From: BOG-908 sp964242595
Lineage (GTDB): Bacteria; Pseudomonadota; Alphaproteobacteria; Acetobacterales; Acetobacteraceae
NCBI GenBank assembly: GCA_964242595.1
Contig: CAXTBC010000095.1
Location: 1 to 8,537 of the forward strand
DNA: 8,537 nucleotides
Direction of reading: 5' to 3'
Below, one piece after another: positions 1-6,660 of this stretch. A model generated the notes under the pieces. It saw nothing but the letters and a program-made list of their open reading frames with translations. It was not told where the DNA came from and did not search any database. The translations under genes and the position numbers were made by a program. Within the stretch, counting starts at the first letter, position 1. Each line of letters begins with the position of its first letter.

Positions 1-1460
1 CGGCGGGGCCGCCCGTCGCGTGCTCGGCACGCAGCGGCGCCGGGCTGCCCGCGCTGCTGGCCGTCCTGGAGGCCGAACTGGCGCACGCGGCGCCGCGCGC
101 GGACGACGGCGCCGCCTGGCTGCCGGTGGACCGTGCCTTTTCCATGGCCGGCCACGGCACGGTGGTGACCGGCACGCTGCGCGGCGGCACGCTGGCAGTG
201 GGCGAGCTCCTGGAGATCCTGCCCGGCGGCGCGCCCGCCCGGATCCGTGCGCTGCAGGTGCACGGCAGGCGGGTGGCCACGGCGGCGCCCGGGCAGCGGG
301 TGGCAGTGAACCTGCGCGGCACTGAGACGTCGGCCGTGCCGCGCGGTGCCGCCCTGGCGGCGCCCGGAACGCTCAGCCCGGCCGGCTGGGTCACCGTGCG
401 GCTGCACGCGGTGGCGGACGCGCCGCCGCTGGCTACCGGGGCGCGCCTGCACCTGCTGTTCGGGACCGGCGAAGCGGAAGCGCGCGTCCGCCTGCTCGAC
501 ACCGACGTGCTGCAGCCCGGCGGCACGGCCCTGGCCCAGCTCCGCTGCGTGCCGCCGGTGTGCGTGCCGGCGCGCGTTCGCTTCGTGCTGCGCGGCGGCG
601 GCACGCTGCGCACGCTGGCGGGCGGCGCCGTGCTGGATCCGGACGCGGCCAGGGCGCGCCGTCACGCGCCCGGCGTGCTGGCGCGGCTGGGCGCTCTGGA
701 CGGCGCCACGCCGGCAGCGGTCGTAACTGGCGAGCTGGAGCGCGCCGGCGCTGCGGGCGCGACCCTGGGCCGGCTCGCGCGCCTGGCAGGCGTGGGCGCA
801 TCGCAAGCCGCCGCCTGCCTGCCGCCCGGCGCCGTGCTGGCCAAGGAGGGCGAGGTGGTCAGCGTCGCCGCCTTTGCCGCAATCTGCGCCGTCCTGCCGC
901 GGGCTTTGGCGGCCCATCCGGACGGTCTGGCGCGGGCCTCGGTAGCCGCGTTGTTCCCGCACGCCCCGCACGCCATCCTGGAAGAAGCCGCCTCCCGGCT
1001 GGTGGCAACCGGCACGCTCGCGCGCCGCGGCGCGCTGCTGAGGGTGCCGCGGCCGGAGCAGGATGGCCGGGCCGCCGGCCTGCTCGCCGCCCAGGCCACC
1101 CGTCTGGCTGTAGCCCTGCGTGATGCCGGGCTGTCGCCGCCCGACGCGCAGGCGTTGGCCCCCGATCCCGCCGCCCGCCGTGTGCTGGACCAGCTGGTGC
1201 GGGCCGGCGTTCTGGTGCGCGCGCCGGACCGCGTGCAGAAGCGCGAGATCCTGTTCCACCGGGACGCCGTGGCGCAGGCCCGCCGCACGCTGGCGCCCCT
1301 GCTGGGCGGGCAGGGCTTGTTGGTGGCCGAGATCGGCGCTGCGCTCGGTATCTCGCGCAAGTTCAGCGTGCCGTTGCTGGAGCACCTGGACAGCGTGCGG
1401 TTCACCCGGCGTGTGGCCGAGCGTCGTGTGCTGGCCACCAGCCTCCATGCTGACCCTTAA
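1..1460 (+). CDS. selB: Selenocysteine-specific translation elongation factor SelB (5'-truncated)
   Basis: SelB is the EF-Tu-like GTPase that carries Sec-tRNA(Sec) to the ribosome and recodes UGA at a SECIS element. The frame is already open at position 3, so the gene starts outside the window and most of the G domain is missing. What remains is about 485 residues. The end of the G domain (VACSARSGAGLPALL near 15-59) is followed at about 117 by WLPVDRAFSMAGHGTVVTGTL, the hallmark start of translation-factor domain II. Domains II and III follow, then the C-terminal winged-helix repeats that bind SECIS RNA. The last one (about 1312-1440, LGISRKFSVPLLEHLD then TRRVAERRVL) is very characteristic of SelB. 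The reading frame is intact to TAA at 1458-1460. A selC gene lies 157 bp downstream, which supports the call. Family membership is read from motifs; the absence of the N-terminus is only the window edge. Confidence 0.95.
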   Translation, partial: AGPPVACSARSGAGLPALLAVLEAELAHAAPRADDGAAWLPVDRAFSMAGHGTVVTGTLRGGTLAVGELLEILPGGAPARIRALQVHGRRVATAAPGQRVAVNLRGTETSAVPRGAALAAPGTLSPAGWVTVRLHAVADAPPLATGARLHLLFGTGEAEARVRLLDTDVLQPGGTALAQLRCVPPVCVPARVRFVLRGGGTLRTLAGGAVLDPDAARARRHAPGVLARLGALDGATPAAVVTGELERAGAAGATLGRLARLAGVGASQAAACLPPGAVLAKEGEVVSVAAFAAICAVLPRALAAHPDGLARASVAALFPHAPHAILEEAASRLVATGTLARRGALLRVPRPEQDGRAAGLLAAQATRLAVALRDAGLSPPDAQALAPDPAARRVLDQLVRAGVLVRAPDRVQKREILFHRDAVAQARRTLAPLLGGQGLLVAEIGAALGISRKFSVPLLEHLDSVRFTRRVAERRVLATSLHADP

Positions 1461-1463
1461 GGG

Positions 1464-1574
1464 AAGGCAGGGGCTCTGCCCCGACCCGCTTAAACTTTTT
1501 GCAAGAGATCCTCAGTGATGGGGGTCTGGGGCCTCGAGGCCCCAGCGGGGTCCAGGGGCAGAGCCCCTGGCCTT
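1464..1574. repeat. Palindrome-rich intergenic repeat, copy A
   Basis: The 111-bp unit begins 4 bp after the selB stop. Its ends are an inverted repeat: left arm 1464-1482 (AAGGCAGGGGCTCTGCCCC) and right arm 1555-1574 (GGGGCAGAGCCCCTGGCCTT), complementary except for one inserted base. Each arm is also a small hairpin; the right one is CCAGGGGC/GCCCCTGG at 1552-1559 and 1563-1570 with loop AGA. The centre holds a perfect 20-bp palindrome at 1526-1545 (CTGGGGCCTCGAGGCCCCAG). Related units lie at 8112-8180 and 8227-8312 in the opposite orientation. There is no coding capacity. This looks like a REP/MITE-type non-autonomous element, and it could also act as a transcription attenuator between selB and selC. 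Its mechanism of spread is unknown. Confidence 0.8.
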
Positions 1575-1617
1575 GCCTTCCGCAGCCCAACCTGCAAGCG
1601 GTACACCCGCGCGACAC

Positions 1618-1707
1618 GGAGGCGATTGGGGTCTGGTGGCCCCCCTGGTCTTCAAAACCAGCGGCCCGCCCAAAGCGGGCGGTGGGTTCGATTCCCATCC
1701 GCCTCCG
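1618..1707 (+). tRNA. selC: tRNA-Sec (anticodon UCA)
   Basis: This 90-nt tRNA decodes UGA as selenocysteine. The seven-base anticodon loop at 1650-1656 (CTTCAAA) has anticodon TCA at 1652-1654 and is closed by a 5-bp stem (1645-1649 with 1657-1661). The D stem has 6 bp (1628-1633 with 1638-1643) and a 4-nt loop TGGT, a tRNA-Sec hallmark. The long variable arm is a 6-bp stem (1664-1669 with 1675-1680) with loop CCAAA. The T loop is TTCGATT at 1687-1693. The acceptor begins GGAGGCG (1618-1624) and pairs with 1700-1706, followed by discriminator G1707. The next bases are CCT, so the CCA end is not fully encoded. The usual eighth acceptor pair would be A1625 with C1699, a mismatch; C1699 can instead pair with G1681 to give a 6-bp T stem. 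It lies just downstream of selB, as expected for a Sec locus. Confidence 0.94.
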
Positions 1708-1747
1708 CCTTCCCCTGACTGCCGAGAAAGGCTATCGATCCCCGATC

Positions 1748-1978
1748 ATGTCGGAAACCATATCCGGCCTCTCCTTCGAGGACGCCCTGGCCGAACTGGA
1801 GCGCATCGTGCGCGGGCTGGAAGGCGGGCAGCAGAAGCTGGAGGACGCCATCACCTGCTACGAGCGCGGCACCGCGCTGCGACGCCACTGCGAGGCCAAG
1901 CTGGCCGAGGCGGAAGCGCGCGTGCAGGCCATCGTCGAACGCTCGGACGGCTCGCTGGGCTTGAAGGCCGTGCCATGA
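1748..1978 (+). CDS. xseB: Exodeoxyribonuclease VII small subunit XseB
   Basis: XseB is the small subunit of exonuclease VII, several copies of which bind the large subunit XseA to form an enzyme that degrades single-stranded DNA. The product is 76 aa, close to the usual size of about 80. It shows the family pattern LSFEDALAELERIVRGLEGG in the first 30 residues, followed by a charged, coiled-coil-like helical region with CYERGTALRRHCEAKL and a VQAIVE ending. The ATG at 1748 is chosen because homology begins there. The frame is open further upstream, but that stretch runs through selC and cannot be coding. The Shine-Dalgarno is weak (GAGAAAGG at about 1724-1731, rather distant). The stop TGA overlaps the ispA start as ATGA at 1975-1978. 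The xseB-ispA-dxs order is common in proteobacteria. xseA is not in the window. Confidence 0.95.
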   Translation: MSETISGLSFEDALAELERIVRGLEGGQQKLEDAITCYERGTALRRHCEAKLAEAEARVQAIVERSDGSLGLKAVP

Positions 1979-2904
1979 CCACCGACAGCATGGAGGTGGG
2001 CTTGCAGGGCACGCCGCAGGCCGCCCTGTTGGCGGCGCTGACCGACCGCGCGGCCGAGGTGGAGGCCTGCCTGGACACCCTGCTTCCGCTGGAAGCTGGG
2101 CTGGAGGCTCGGCTGATCGAGGCGATGCGCTACGCGGCCCTGGGCGGCGGCAAGCGCCTGCGCGGCTTCCTGGTGATGGAGGTGGCCGGCCTGTTCAAGG
2201 TGGCGCCGGCCTGCGCCGCCCGGGTGGCGGCCTCGGTGGAGATGCTGCACGCCTACTCCCTGGTGCATGACGACCTGCCGGCGATGGACGACGACGACCT
2301 ACGCCGCGGCAAGCCCAGCACTCACAAGGCGTTCGACGAGGCCACCGCCATCCTGGCCGGCGACGCCCTGCAGGCGCGCGCCTTCGAGGTGCTGGCCGAG
2401 GCGGACACCCATTCCGACCCGGCGGCGCGCTGCGAGCTGGTGTGCGCGCTAGGGCTGGCGGCCGGCGCGCGCGGCATGGCCGGCGGCCAGATGATCGACA
2501 TGGAGGCCGAAGGCCGCCAGCTCACGATCGGCGAAGTCTCCCGCCTGCACGCGCTCAAGACCGGCCGGCTGATCCAGTACGCGGCCGAGGCCGGCGCCAT
2601 ACTGGGCCGCGCGCCGTGGCAGGTGCGCACCCAGATCGCCGCCTACGGGCGCGACATAGGCGCCGCCTTCCAGATCGCCGACGACGTGCTCGACACCGTC
2701 GGCACCGCCGAGCAGATCGGCAAGACGGCCGGCAAGGACGAGGCTGCCGGAAAAGCCACAGTTGTATCAATTTTAGGGGTCGAGCGCGCCGAAGCGCAGG
2801 CTCGGATGTTGTGTGAGCAGTCCAAGGCCCATCTGGAGCAGTTCGGGCCGGAGGCGGACAGGCTGCGGGCGTTGGCCACCTGGGTTGTGGCGCGCCGCAA
2901 CTGA
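1975..2904 (+). CDS. ispA: Farnesyl diphosphate synthase (polyprenyl synthetase family)
   Basis: This cytosolic trans-prenyltransferase condenses IPP with DMAPP and then GPP to give farnesyl diphosphate, the precursor of squalene, hopanoids, quinone tails and undecaprenyl phosphate. At 309 aa it has normal length. Visible motifs are GGGKRLR (about residue 57, IPP binding), the first aspartate-rich motif in VHDDLPAMDDDDLRRG (D99, D100, D105), the GDALQARAFEVL helix, GGQMIDMEAEG, LHALKTGRLI, and the second aspartate-rich motif DDVLD at 236-240 followed by GKTAGKDEAAGKAT. The ATG at 1975 gives a four-base overlap with xseB and implies translational coupling; the longer open frame upstream crosses xseB and selC. 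FPP specificity is inferred from context and from the residues before the first DD motif (HAYSLVHDD). A short AT-rich stretch with a TTA codon lies near 2757-2781. Confidence 0.95.
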   Translation: MTTDSMEVGLQGTPQAALLAALTDRAAEVEACLDTLLPLEAGLEARLIEAMRYAALGGGKRLRGFLVMEVAGLFKVAPACAARVAASVEMLHAYSLVHDDLPAMDDDDLRRGKPSTHKAFDEATAILAGDALQARAFEVLAEADTHSDPAARCELVCALGLAAGARGMAGGQMIDMEAEGRQLTIGEVSRLHALKTGRLIQYAAEAGAILGRAPWQVRTQIAAYGRDIGAAFQIADDVLDTVGTAEQIGKTAGKDEAAGKATVVSILGVERAEAQARMLCEQSKAHLEQFGPEADRLRALATWVVARRN

Positions 2905-2930
2905 GCGTTGAGGGAGTAGAGACGCCTATC

Positions 2931-4892
2931 ATGACCTCTGAACCACGGATCACGCCTCCCTTGCACAAGACGGGCGGCCGCCCTGCCACCCCGCTGCTGG
3001 ACCGCGTGCACACGCCGGCCGACCTGCGCAACATGTCCGACGAGCAGCTCGCCCAGGTGGCCCACGAGCTGCGCGCCGAGACGGTGGACGCCGTCAGCAC
3101 CACCGGCGGCCACCTCGGCGCCTCGCTGGGCGTGGTGGAGCTGACCGTGGCGCTGCACGCGGTGTTCGACGCCCCTGACGACAAGATCATCTGGGACGTC
3201 GGCCACCAGGCCTACCCGCACAAGATCCTCACCGGCCGGCGCGCCCGCATCCGCACGCTACGCCAGGCCAACGGCCTGTCCGGCTTCACCCGCCGCAGCG
3301 AGAGCGAGTACGACCCGTTCGGCGCCGCCCACAGCTCCACCTCCATCTCCGCCGGCCTGGGCTTCGCGGTGGCCAACGAGCTGGCCGGCCACCCCGAACG
3401 CCACGTGGTGGCGGTGATCGGCGATGGCGCGATGAGCGCCGGCATGGCCTACGAGGCGATGAACAACGCCGGCGCCCGCAAGAGCCGGCTGATCGTGGTG
3501 CTCAACGACAACGAGATGTCGATCGCCCCGCCGGTGGGTGCCATGAGCGCCTACCTGTCGCGCCTGATGAGCTCGCGCAGCTTCCTCAGCCTGCGCGACG
3601 TGGCCGCCCGCATGGCCAAGCACTTTCCTTGGGGCCTGGACAAGACCGTCAAGCGTGCCGAGGAATACGCCCGCGGCCTGATCACCGGCGGCACGCTGTT
3701 CGAGGAACTGGGCTTCTACTACATCGGCCCGATCGACGGCCACAACATGGACCACCTGCTGCCCGTGCTGCGCAACCTGCGCGATGCGGAGGCCAAGGGG
3801 CCGGTGCTGCTGCACGTGATCACCGAGAAGGGCCACGGCTACGCGCCGGCCGAGGCGACGGCGGACAAGCTGCACGCGGTGGCCAAGTTCAACGTGGTGA
3901 CCGGCGAGCAGGTCAAGGCGCAGCCGGGGCATCCCACCTACACCAACGTGTTCGCCGGCGCGCTGGTGGCCGAGGCCGAGCGGAACCCCAACGTGGTGGC
4001 CATCACCGCCGCCATGCCCTCCGGCACCGGGCTGGACAAGTTCGCCAAGCAGTTCCCCACCCGCTTCTTCGACGTCGGCATCGCCGAGCAGCACGCGGTG
4101 ACGTTCGCGGCCGCCATGGCGGCCGAAGGCATGGTGCCGTTTGCCGCCATCTACTCCACCTTCCTGCAGCGCGCCTACGACCAGGTGGTGCACGACGTGG
4201 TGCTGCAGAACCTGCCCGTGCGCTTCGCCATCGACCGTGCCGGCCTGGTGGGCAACGACGGCGCCACCCACGCCGGCAGCTTCGACCTCTCCTATCTCGG
4301 CTGCCTGCCCGGCATCGTGCTGATGGCGCCGGCAGACGAGGCCGAGCTGGTGCACATGGTGGCCACGTCCGCGTCCATCGGCGACCGTCCCAGCGCCTTC
4401 CGCTATCCGCGCGGCGAGGGCACCGGCGTGGCCCTGCCGCTACGCGGCGAGATCCTGCCGATCGGCCGCGGCCGCATCCTGCGGGAAGGCAGCCGCGTGG
4501 CCATCGTCAGCCTGGGCACCCGCCTGGGCGAGGCGCTGCGTGCGGCCGACGAGCTGGCCGCCCGCGGCCTGCCCGCAACCGTGGCCGACGCCCGCTTCGC
4601 CAAGCCGATCGACACCGCGCTGATCGAACGCCTGGCCCGCCACCACGAGGTGCTGATCACCATCGAGGAAGCCTCGATCGGCGGCTTCTCGGCCCAGGTC
4701 GGCCACCACCTCGCCACACAAGGCCTTCTCGACAACGGACTGAGGTATCGACCCATGGTGCTGCCCGACCGCTTCATCGACCACGCGAGCCCCGCCGCCC
4801 AGATTGCCGAGGCCGGCCTGGATTCCAGGGCGATCGTTGCGACCGTTCTGGGCGCTCTGGGCCGTGACGTGCGCGAAGCGGTGAACCTGTGA
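2931..4892 (+). CDS. dxs: 1-deoxy-D-xylulose-5-phosphate synthase
   Basis: Dxs is a thiamin-diphosphate enzyme that joins pyruvate and glyceraldehyde 3-phosphate to form DXP. This is the entry and main control step of the MEP isoprenoid pathway. The 653-aa product has family-typical length. Recognisable parts are the N-terminal TTGGHLGASLGVVELTVALH with catalytic-type His61, IIWDVGHQAYPHKILTGRR, the ThDP/Mg motif starting at GDG (164-166) and extending through NDNEMSI, EKGHGYAPAE, the transketolase pyrimidine-binding part DVGIAEQHAVTFAA with the key Glu386, and DRAGLVGNDGATHAGSFDLSY. The C-terminal transketolase domain ends near IDHASPAAQI. All expected residues are present. The ATG at 2931 is preceded by AGGGAG at 2911-2916, somewhat distant, and lies 26 bp after ispA. 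The stop overlaps the hpnM GTG, so Dxs output is tied to the hopanoid genes. Confidence 0.97.
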   Translation: MTSEPRITPPLHKTGGRPATPLLDRVHTPADLRNMSDEQLAQVAHELRAETVDAVSTTGGHLGASLGVVELTVALHAVFDAPDDKIIWDVGHQAYPHKILTGRRARIRTLRQANGLSGFTRRSESEYDPFGAAHSSTSISAGLGFAVANELAGHPERHVVAVIGDGAMSAGMAYEAMNNAGARKSRLIVVLNDNEMSIAPPVGAMSAYLSRLMSSRSFLSLRDVAARMAKHFPWGLDKTVKRAEEYARGLITGGTLFEELGFYYIGPIDGHNMDHLLPVLRNLRDAEAKGPVLLHVITEKGHGYAPAEATADKLHAVAKFNVVTGEQVKAQPGHPTYTNVFAGALVAEAERNPNVVAITAAMPSGTGLDKFAKQFPTRFFDVGIAEQHAVTFAAAMAAEGMVPFAAIYSTFLQRAYDQVVHDVVLQNLPVRFAIDRAGLVGNDGATHAGSFDLSYLGCLPGIVLMAPADEAELVHMVATSASIGDRPSAFRYPRGEGTGVALPLRGEILPIGRGRILREGSRVAIVSLGTRLGEALRAADELAARGLPATVADARFAKPIDTALIERLARHHEVLITIEEASIGGFSAQVGHHLATQGLLDNGLRYRPMVLPDRFIDHASPAAQIAEAGLDSRAIVATVLGALGRDVREAVNL

Positions 4893-5491
4893 AGGCCGTC
4901 CTGGCGGCGGCGGCCATAGCGCTGTCGGTGGGCGGCGCGTGTGCCCAGGGGGCAGATCCGGCCACGCCGATCAAGGCGTTGGACGCCGCCCTGCTGGGCG
5001 CGATGAAGACCGGCAAGGCGCCGTTCCCCACTCGCTACGCCGCGCTGGCGCCGGTGGTGGATCACAGCTTCAACCTGCCGCAAATCCTGCAGACCGTCGT
5101 CGGCCTGCGCTGGGCCGGCATCCCGGCCCCCCAGCAGCAGAAGCTGCTGGCTACGTTCCGTGCCTACACCATCGCCAGCTACGCGAGTAACTTCAACAGC
5201 GACTCTGGCGACACGATAGAGGTGCTGCCGGAGACGCGCAGCATAGGCCAGGACCATGTGGTGGAGACCCAGATCGTGCCCAAGACGGGCGACAAGGTCC
5301 GACTGGACTACGTGATGCGCCAGGGCCCTGCCGGCTGGCAGGCGATCGATGTGCTGGAGGCGGCCAGCATCAGCCAGGTGGCCGTGCAGCGCTCGGACTT
5401 CCGTCAGCTCCTGGCCGGCGGCGCGGACAAGCTGACCGCCAGCCTGCAGGCCAAAATCGACACCATGTCGGGTGGCACCATCAAGCCGTGA
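4889..5491 (+). CDS. hpnM: Hopanoid-associated MlaC/Ttg2-type periplasmic protein HpnM
   Basis: The 200-aa product resembles the toluene-tolerance Ttg2D/MlaC family of periplasmic lipid-binding proteins, in the variant found in hopanoid clusters (HpnM). Residues 1-19 form a clear Sec signal peptide (Lys2, a hydrophobic Ala/Leu/Val core, then ACA with cleavage before Gln20). The mature part has the family pattern of helical segments (RYAALAPVVDHSFNLPQILQ, then PQQQKLLATFRAYTIASYAS), followed by a beta-rich part with KVRLDYVMRQGPAGWQAIDV and a terminal helix SDFRQLL. The start is GTG, overlapping the dxs stop by four bases (GTGA at 4889-4892), so translation is probably coupled. By analogy with MlaC it may shuttle hopanoids between membranes, perhaps with an RND transporter of the HpnN type encoded elsewhere. 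The transport role is inference; family and operon placement are well supported. Confidence 0.9.
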   Translation: MKAVLAAAAIALSVGGACAQGADPATPIKALDAALLGAMKTGKAPFPTRYAALAPVVDHSFNLPQILQTVVGLRWAGIPAPQQQKLLATFRAYTIASYASNFNSDSGDTIEVLPETRSIGQDHVVETQIVPKTGDKVRLDYVMRQGPAGWQAIDVLEAASISQVAVQRSDFRQLLAGGADKLTASLQAKIDTMSGGTIKP

Positions 5492-6654
5492 ACGCCGATG
5501 CGCCTTGCATTCCGGTGCTGGTCACGGCCGCGATCACCCTCGCCGGCTTCGTGCAGGCTGCCGCCGGCTGGCTGGCGGTGCGGCGGTTCCACACGGCGGG
5601 CCCGGCTGCCGGCGCCCGCCCGCCCGTCACCATACTAAAGCCGCTGCATGGGAACGAGCCGCTGCTGGAGCAGGCGCTAGCCAGCTTCTGCGCGCAGGAC
5701 TACCCGTGCTTCCAGGTGGTGTTCGGCGTGCAATCGGCGGACGACACGGCCATCGCCGTTGTGGACCGCCTGCGCGCGCGGTTCCCGGCCGTCGACATGG
5801 AGCTGGTGATCGACCCGACGACGCACGGCACTAACCGCAAGATCGCCAACATCATCAACATGTTCCCGTCCGCGCGCCATCACCTGCTGGTGGTGTCCGA
5901 CAGCGACATGCACGCCGCGCCCGACTACCTGGCCAGCGTGGCCGACGCGCTATGCGTTCCGGGCACCGGGCTGGTCACCACGCTCTACACCGGCCTTCCG
6001 GCACGGCGCGGCCTGACCGGCCAGCTCGGCGCGTCCTACATCACCCAGAGCTTTGCCGCCGGCGCGCTGATGGCGCGCGGGCTGGGCCGGCAGGATTGCA
6101 TGGGCGCCACCATGGCGCTGACGCGCGAGACCCTGATGCGCGTCGGCGGTTTCCCGGCGCTCTCGCCGTTCGTGGCCGACGATGCGGTGCTTGGCGCCAA
6201 GGTGCGCGCACTAGGCCAGACCGTGGCGCTGGCCCAGTGCGTGCCGGCAACCACGGTGGGCGAGGCCAACCTGTCCTCCCTGTTCCGCCACGAGCTGCGT
6301 TGGGCGCGCACCATACGAGCGGTGGAGCCGCTGGGCTTTGCCGTCTCCGCCGTCCAGTTTCCTGCCTTCTGGGCACTGCTGACACTGGCGATGTCCGGTG
6401 GCGCCCCATGGGCGGTAGCCCTGTGGCTGGCCGCCATCGCCTGGCGCGGTGTGCTCGGCTACAGCATCGAGCGCTGCATGGGCGGCATCCGCACCCCGCT
6501 CTGGCTGCCTGCCCTGCGCGACGTGCTCTCCATGGCCGTGCTCCTGACCGCCTATATGGGAGCCGAGGTTGCCTGGCGCGGCCACACGCTGCGCACCGAC
6601 GAGGACACCCATTTCACAGCCGGCCGCGTGCTGCTCGCACCTCGCCGAGGATAG
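5488..6654 (+). CDS. hpnI: Hopanoid biosynthesis glycosyltransferase HpnI
   Basis: HpnI is a membrane-associated family-2/21-like glycosyltransferase related to ceramide glucosyltransferases. Genetic work in other bacteria shows it adds N-acetylglucosamine to bacteriohopanetetrol (BHT). The 388-aa product has an N-terminal membrane segment (about 8-28), then the GT-A core: PPVTILKPLHG at about 45-55, the nucleotide-sugar DxD-type motif VVSDSDM (Asp138, Asp140), the acceptor/catalytic region FVADDAVLG (Asp231, Asp232), and RHELRWARTIR (Arg271-Trp272), which corresponds to the (Q/R)xxRW motif. Two or three hydrophobic segments follow (about 278-350). The GTG start overlaps the hpnM stop by four bases, implying coupling. 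hpnJ follows after 6 bp and hpnK is nearby, matching the HpnI-HpnK-HpnJ pathway. Substrate identity comes from family knowledge and context and cannot be read from the sequence alone. Confidence 0.93.
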   Translation: MNADAPCIPVLVTAAITLAGFVQAAAGWLAVRRFHTAGPAAGARPPVTILKPLHGNEPLLEQALASFCAQDYPCFQVVFGVQSADDTAIAVVDRLRARFPAVDMELVIDPTTHGTNRKIANIINMFPSARHHLLVVSDSDMHAAPDYLASVADALCVPGTGLVTTLYTGLPARRGLTGQLGASYITQSFAAGALMARGLGRQDCMGATMALTRETLMRVGGFPALSPFVADDAVLGAKVRALGQTVALAQCVPATTVGEANLSSLFRHELRWARTIRAVEPLGFAVSAVQFPAFWALLTLAMSGGAPWAVALWLAAIAWRGVLGYSIERCMGGIRTPLWLPALRDVLSMAVLLTAYMGAEVAWRGHTLRTDEDTHFTAGRVLLAPRRG

Positions 6655-6660
6655 ACCATC

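Noticed and set aside
1470..1500. Intrinsic terminator after selB (GGGGCTCTGCCCC hairpin and a T run at 1496-1500)
   Set aside because: The T run lies about 13 bases beyond the stem instead of directly after it. The hairpin is better explained as the arm of the repeat.
1499..1747. N-terminal extension of xseB (and of ispA from 1573) upstream into the intergenic region
   Set aside because: The extension would run through the repeat element and the selC tRNA, and the family homology starts at the ATG codons at 1748 and 1975.
1618..1747. selC as an integration site for a genomic island
   Set aside because: No integrase, no duplicated tRNA 3' end and no foreign-looking genes; ordinary housekeeping genes follow directly.
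3258..4355. Minus-strand open frame of 365 codons opposite dxs
   Set aside because: Same explanation: a codon-position GC shadow of dxs with low-complexity His/Gly/Val content.
4889..4948. HpnM as a lipoprotein (Cys18 near the signal peptide end)
   Set aside because: The residues before the Cys (Gly-Gly-Ala) lack the Leu/Val at -3 of a lipobox; a normal signal peptidase I site after Ala19 fits better.
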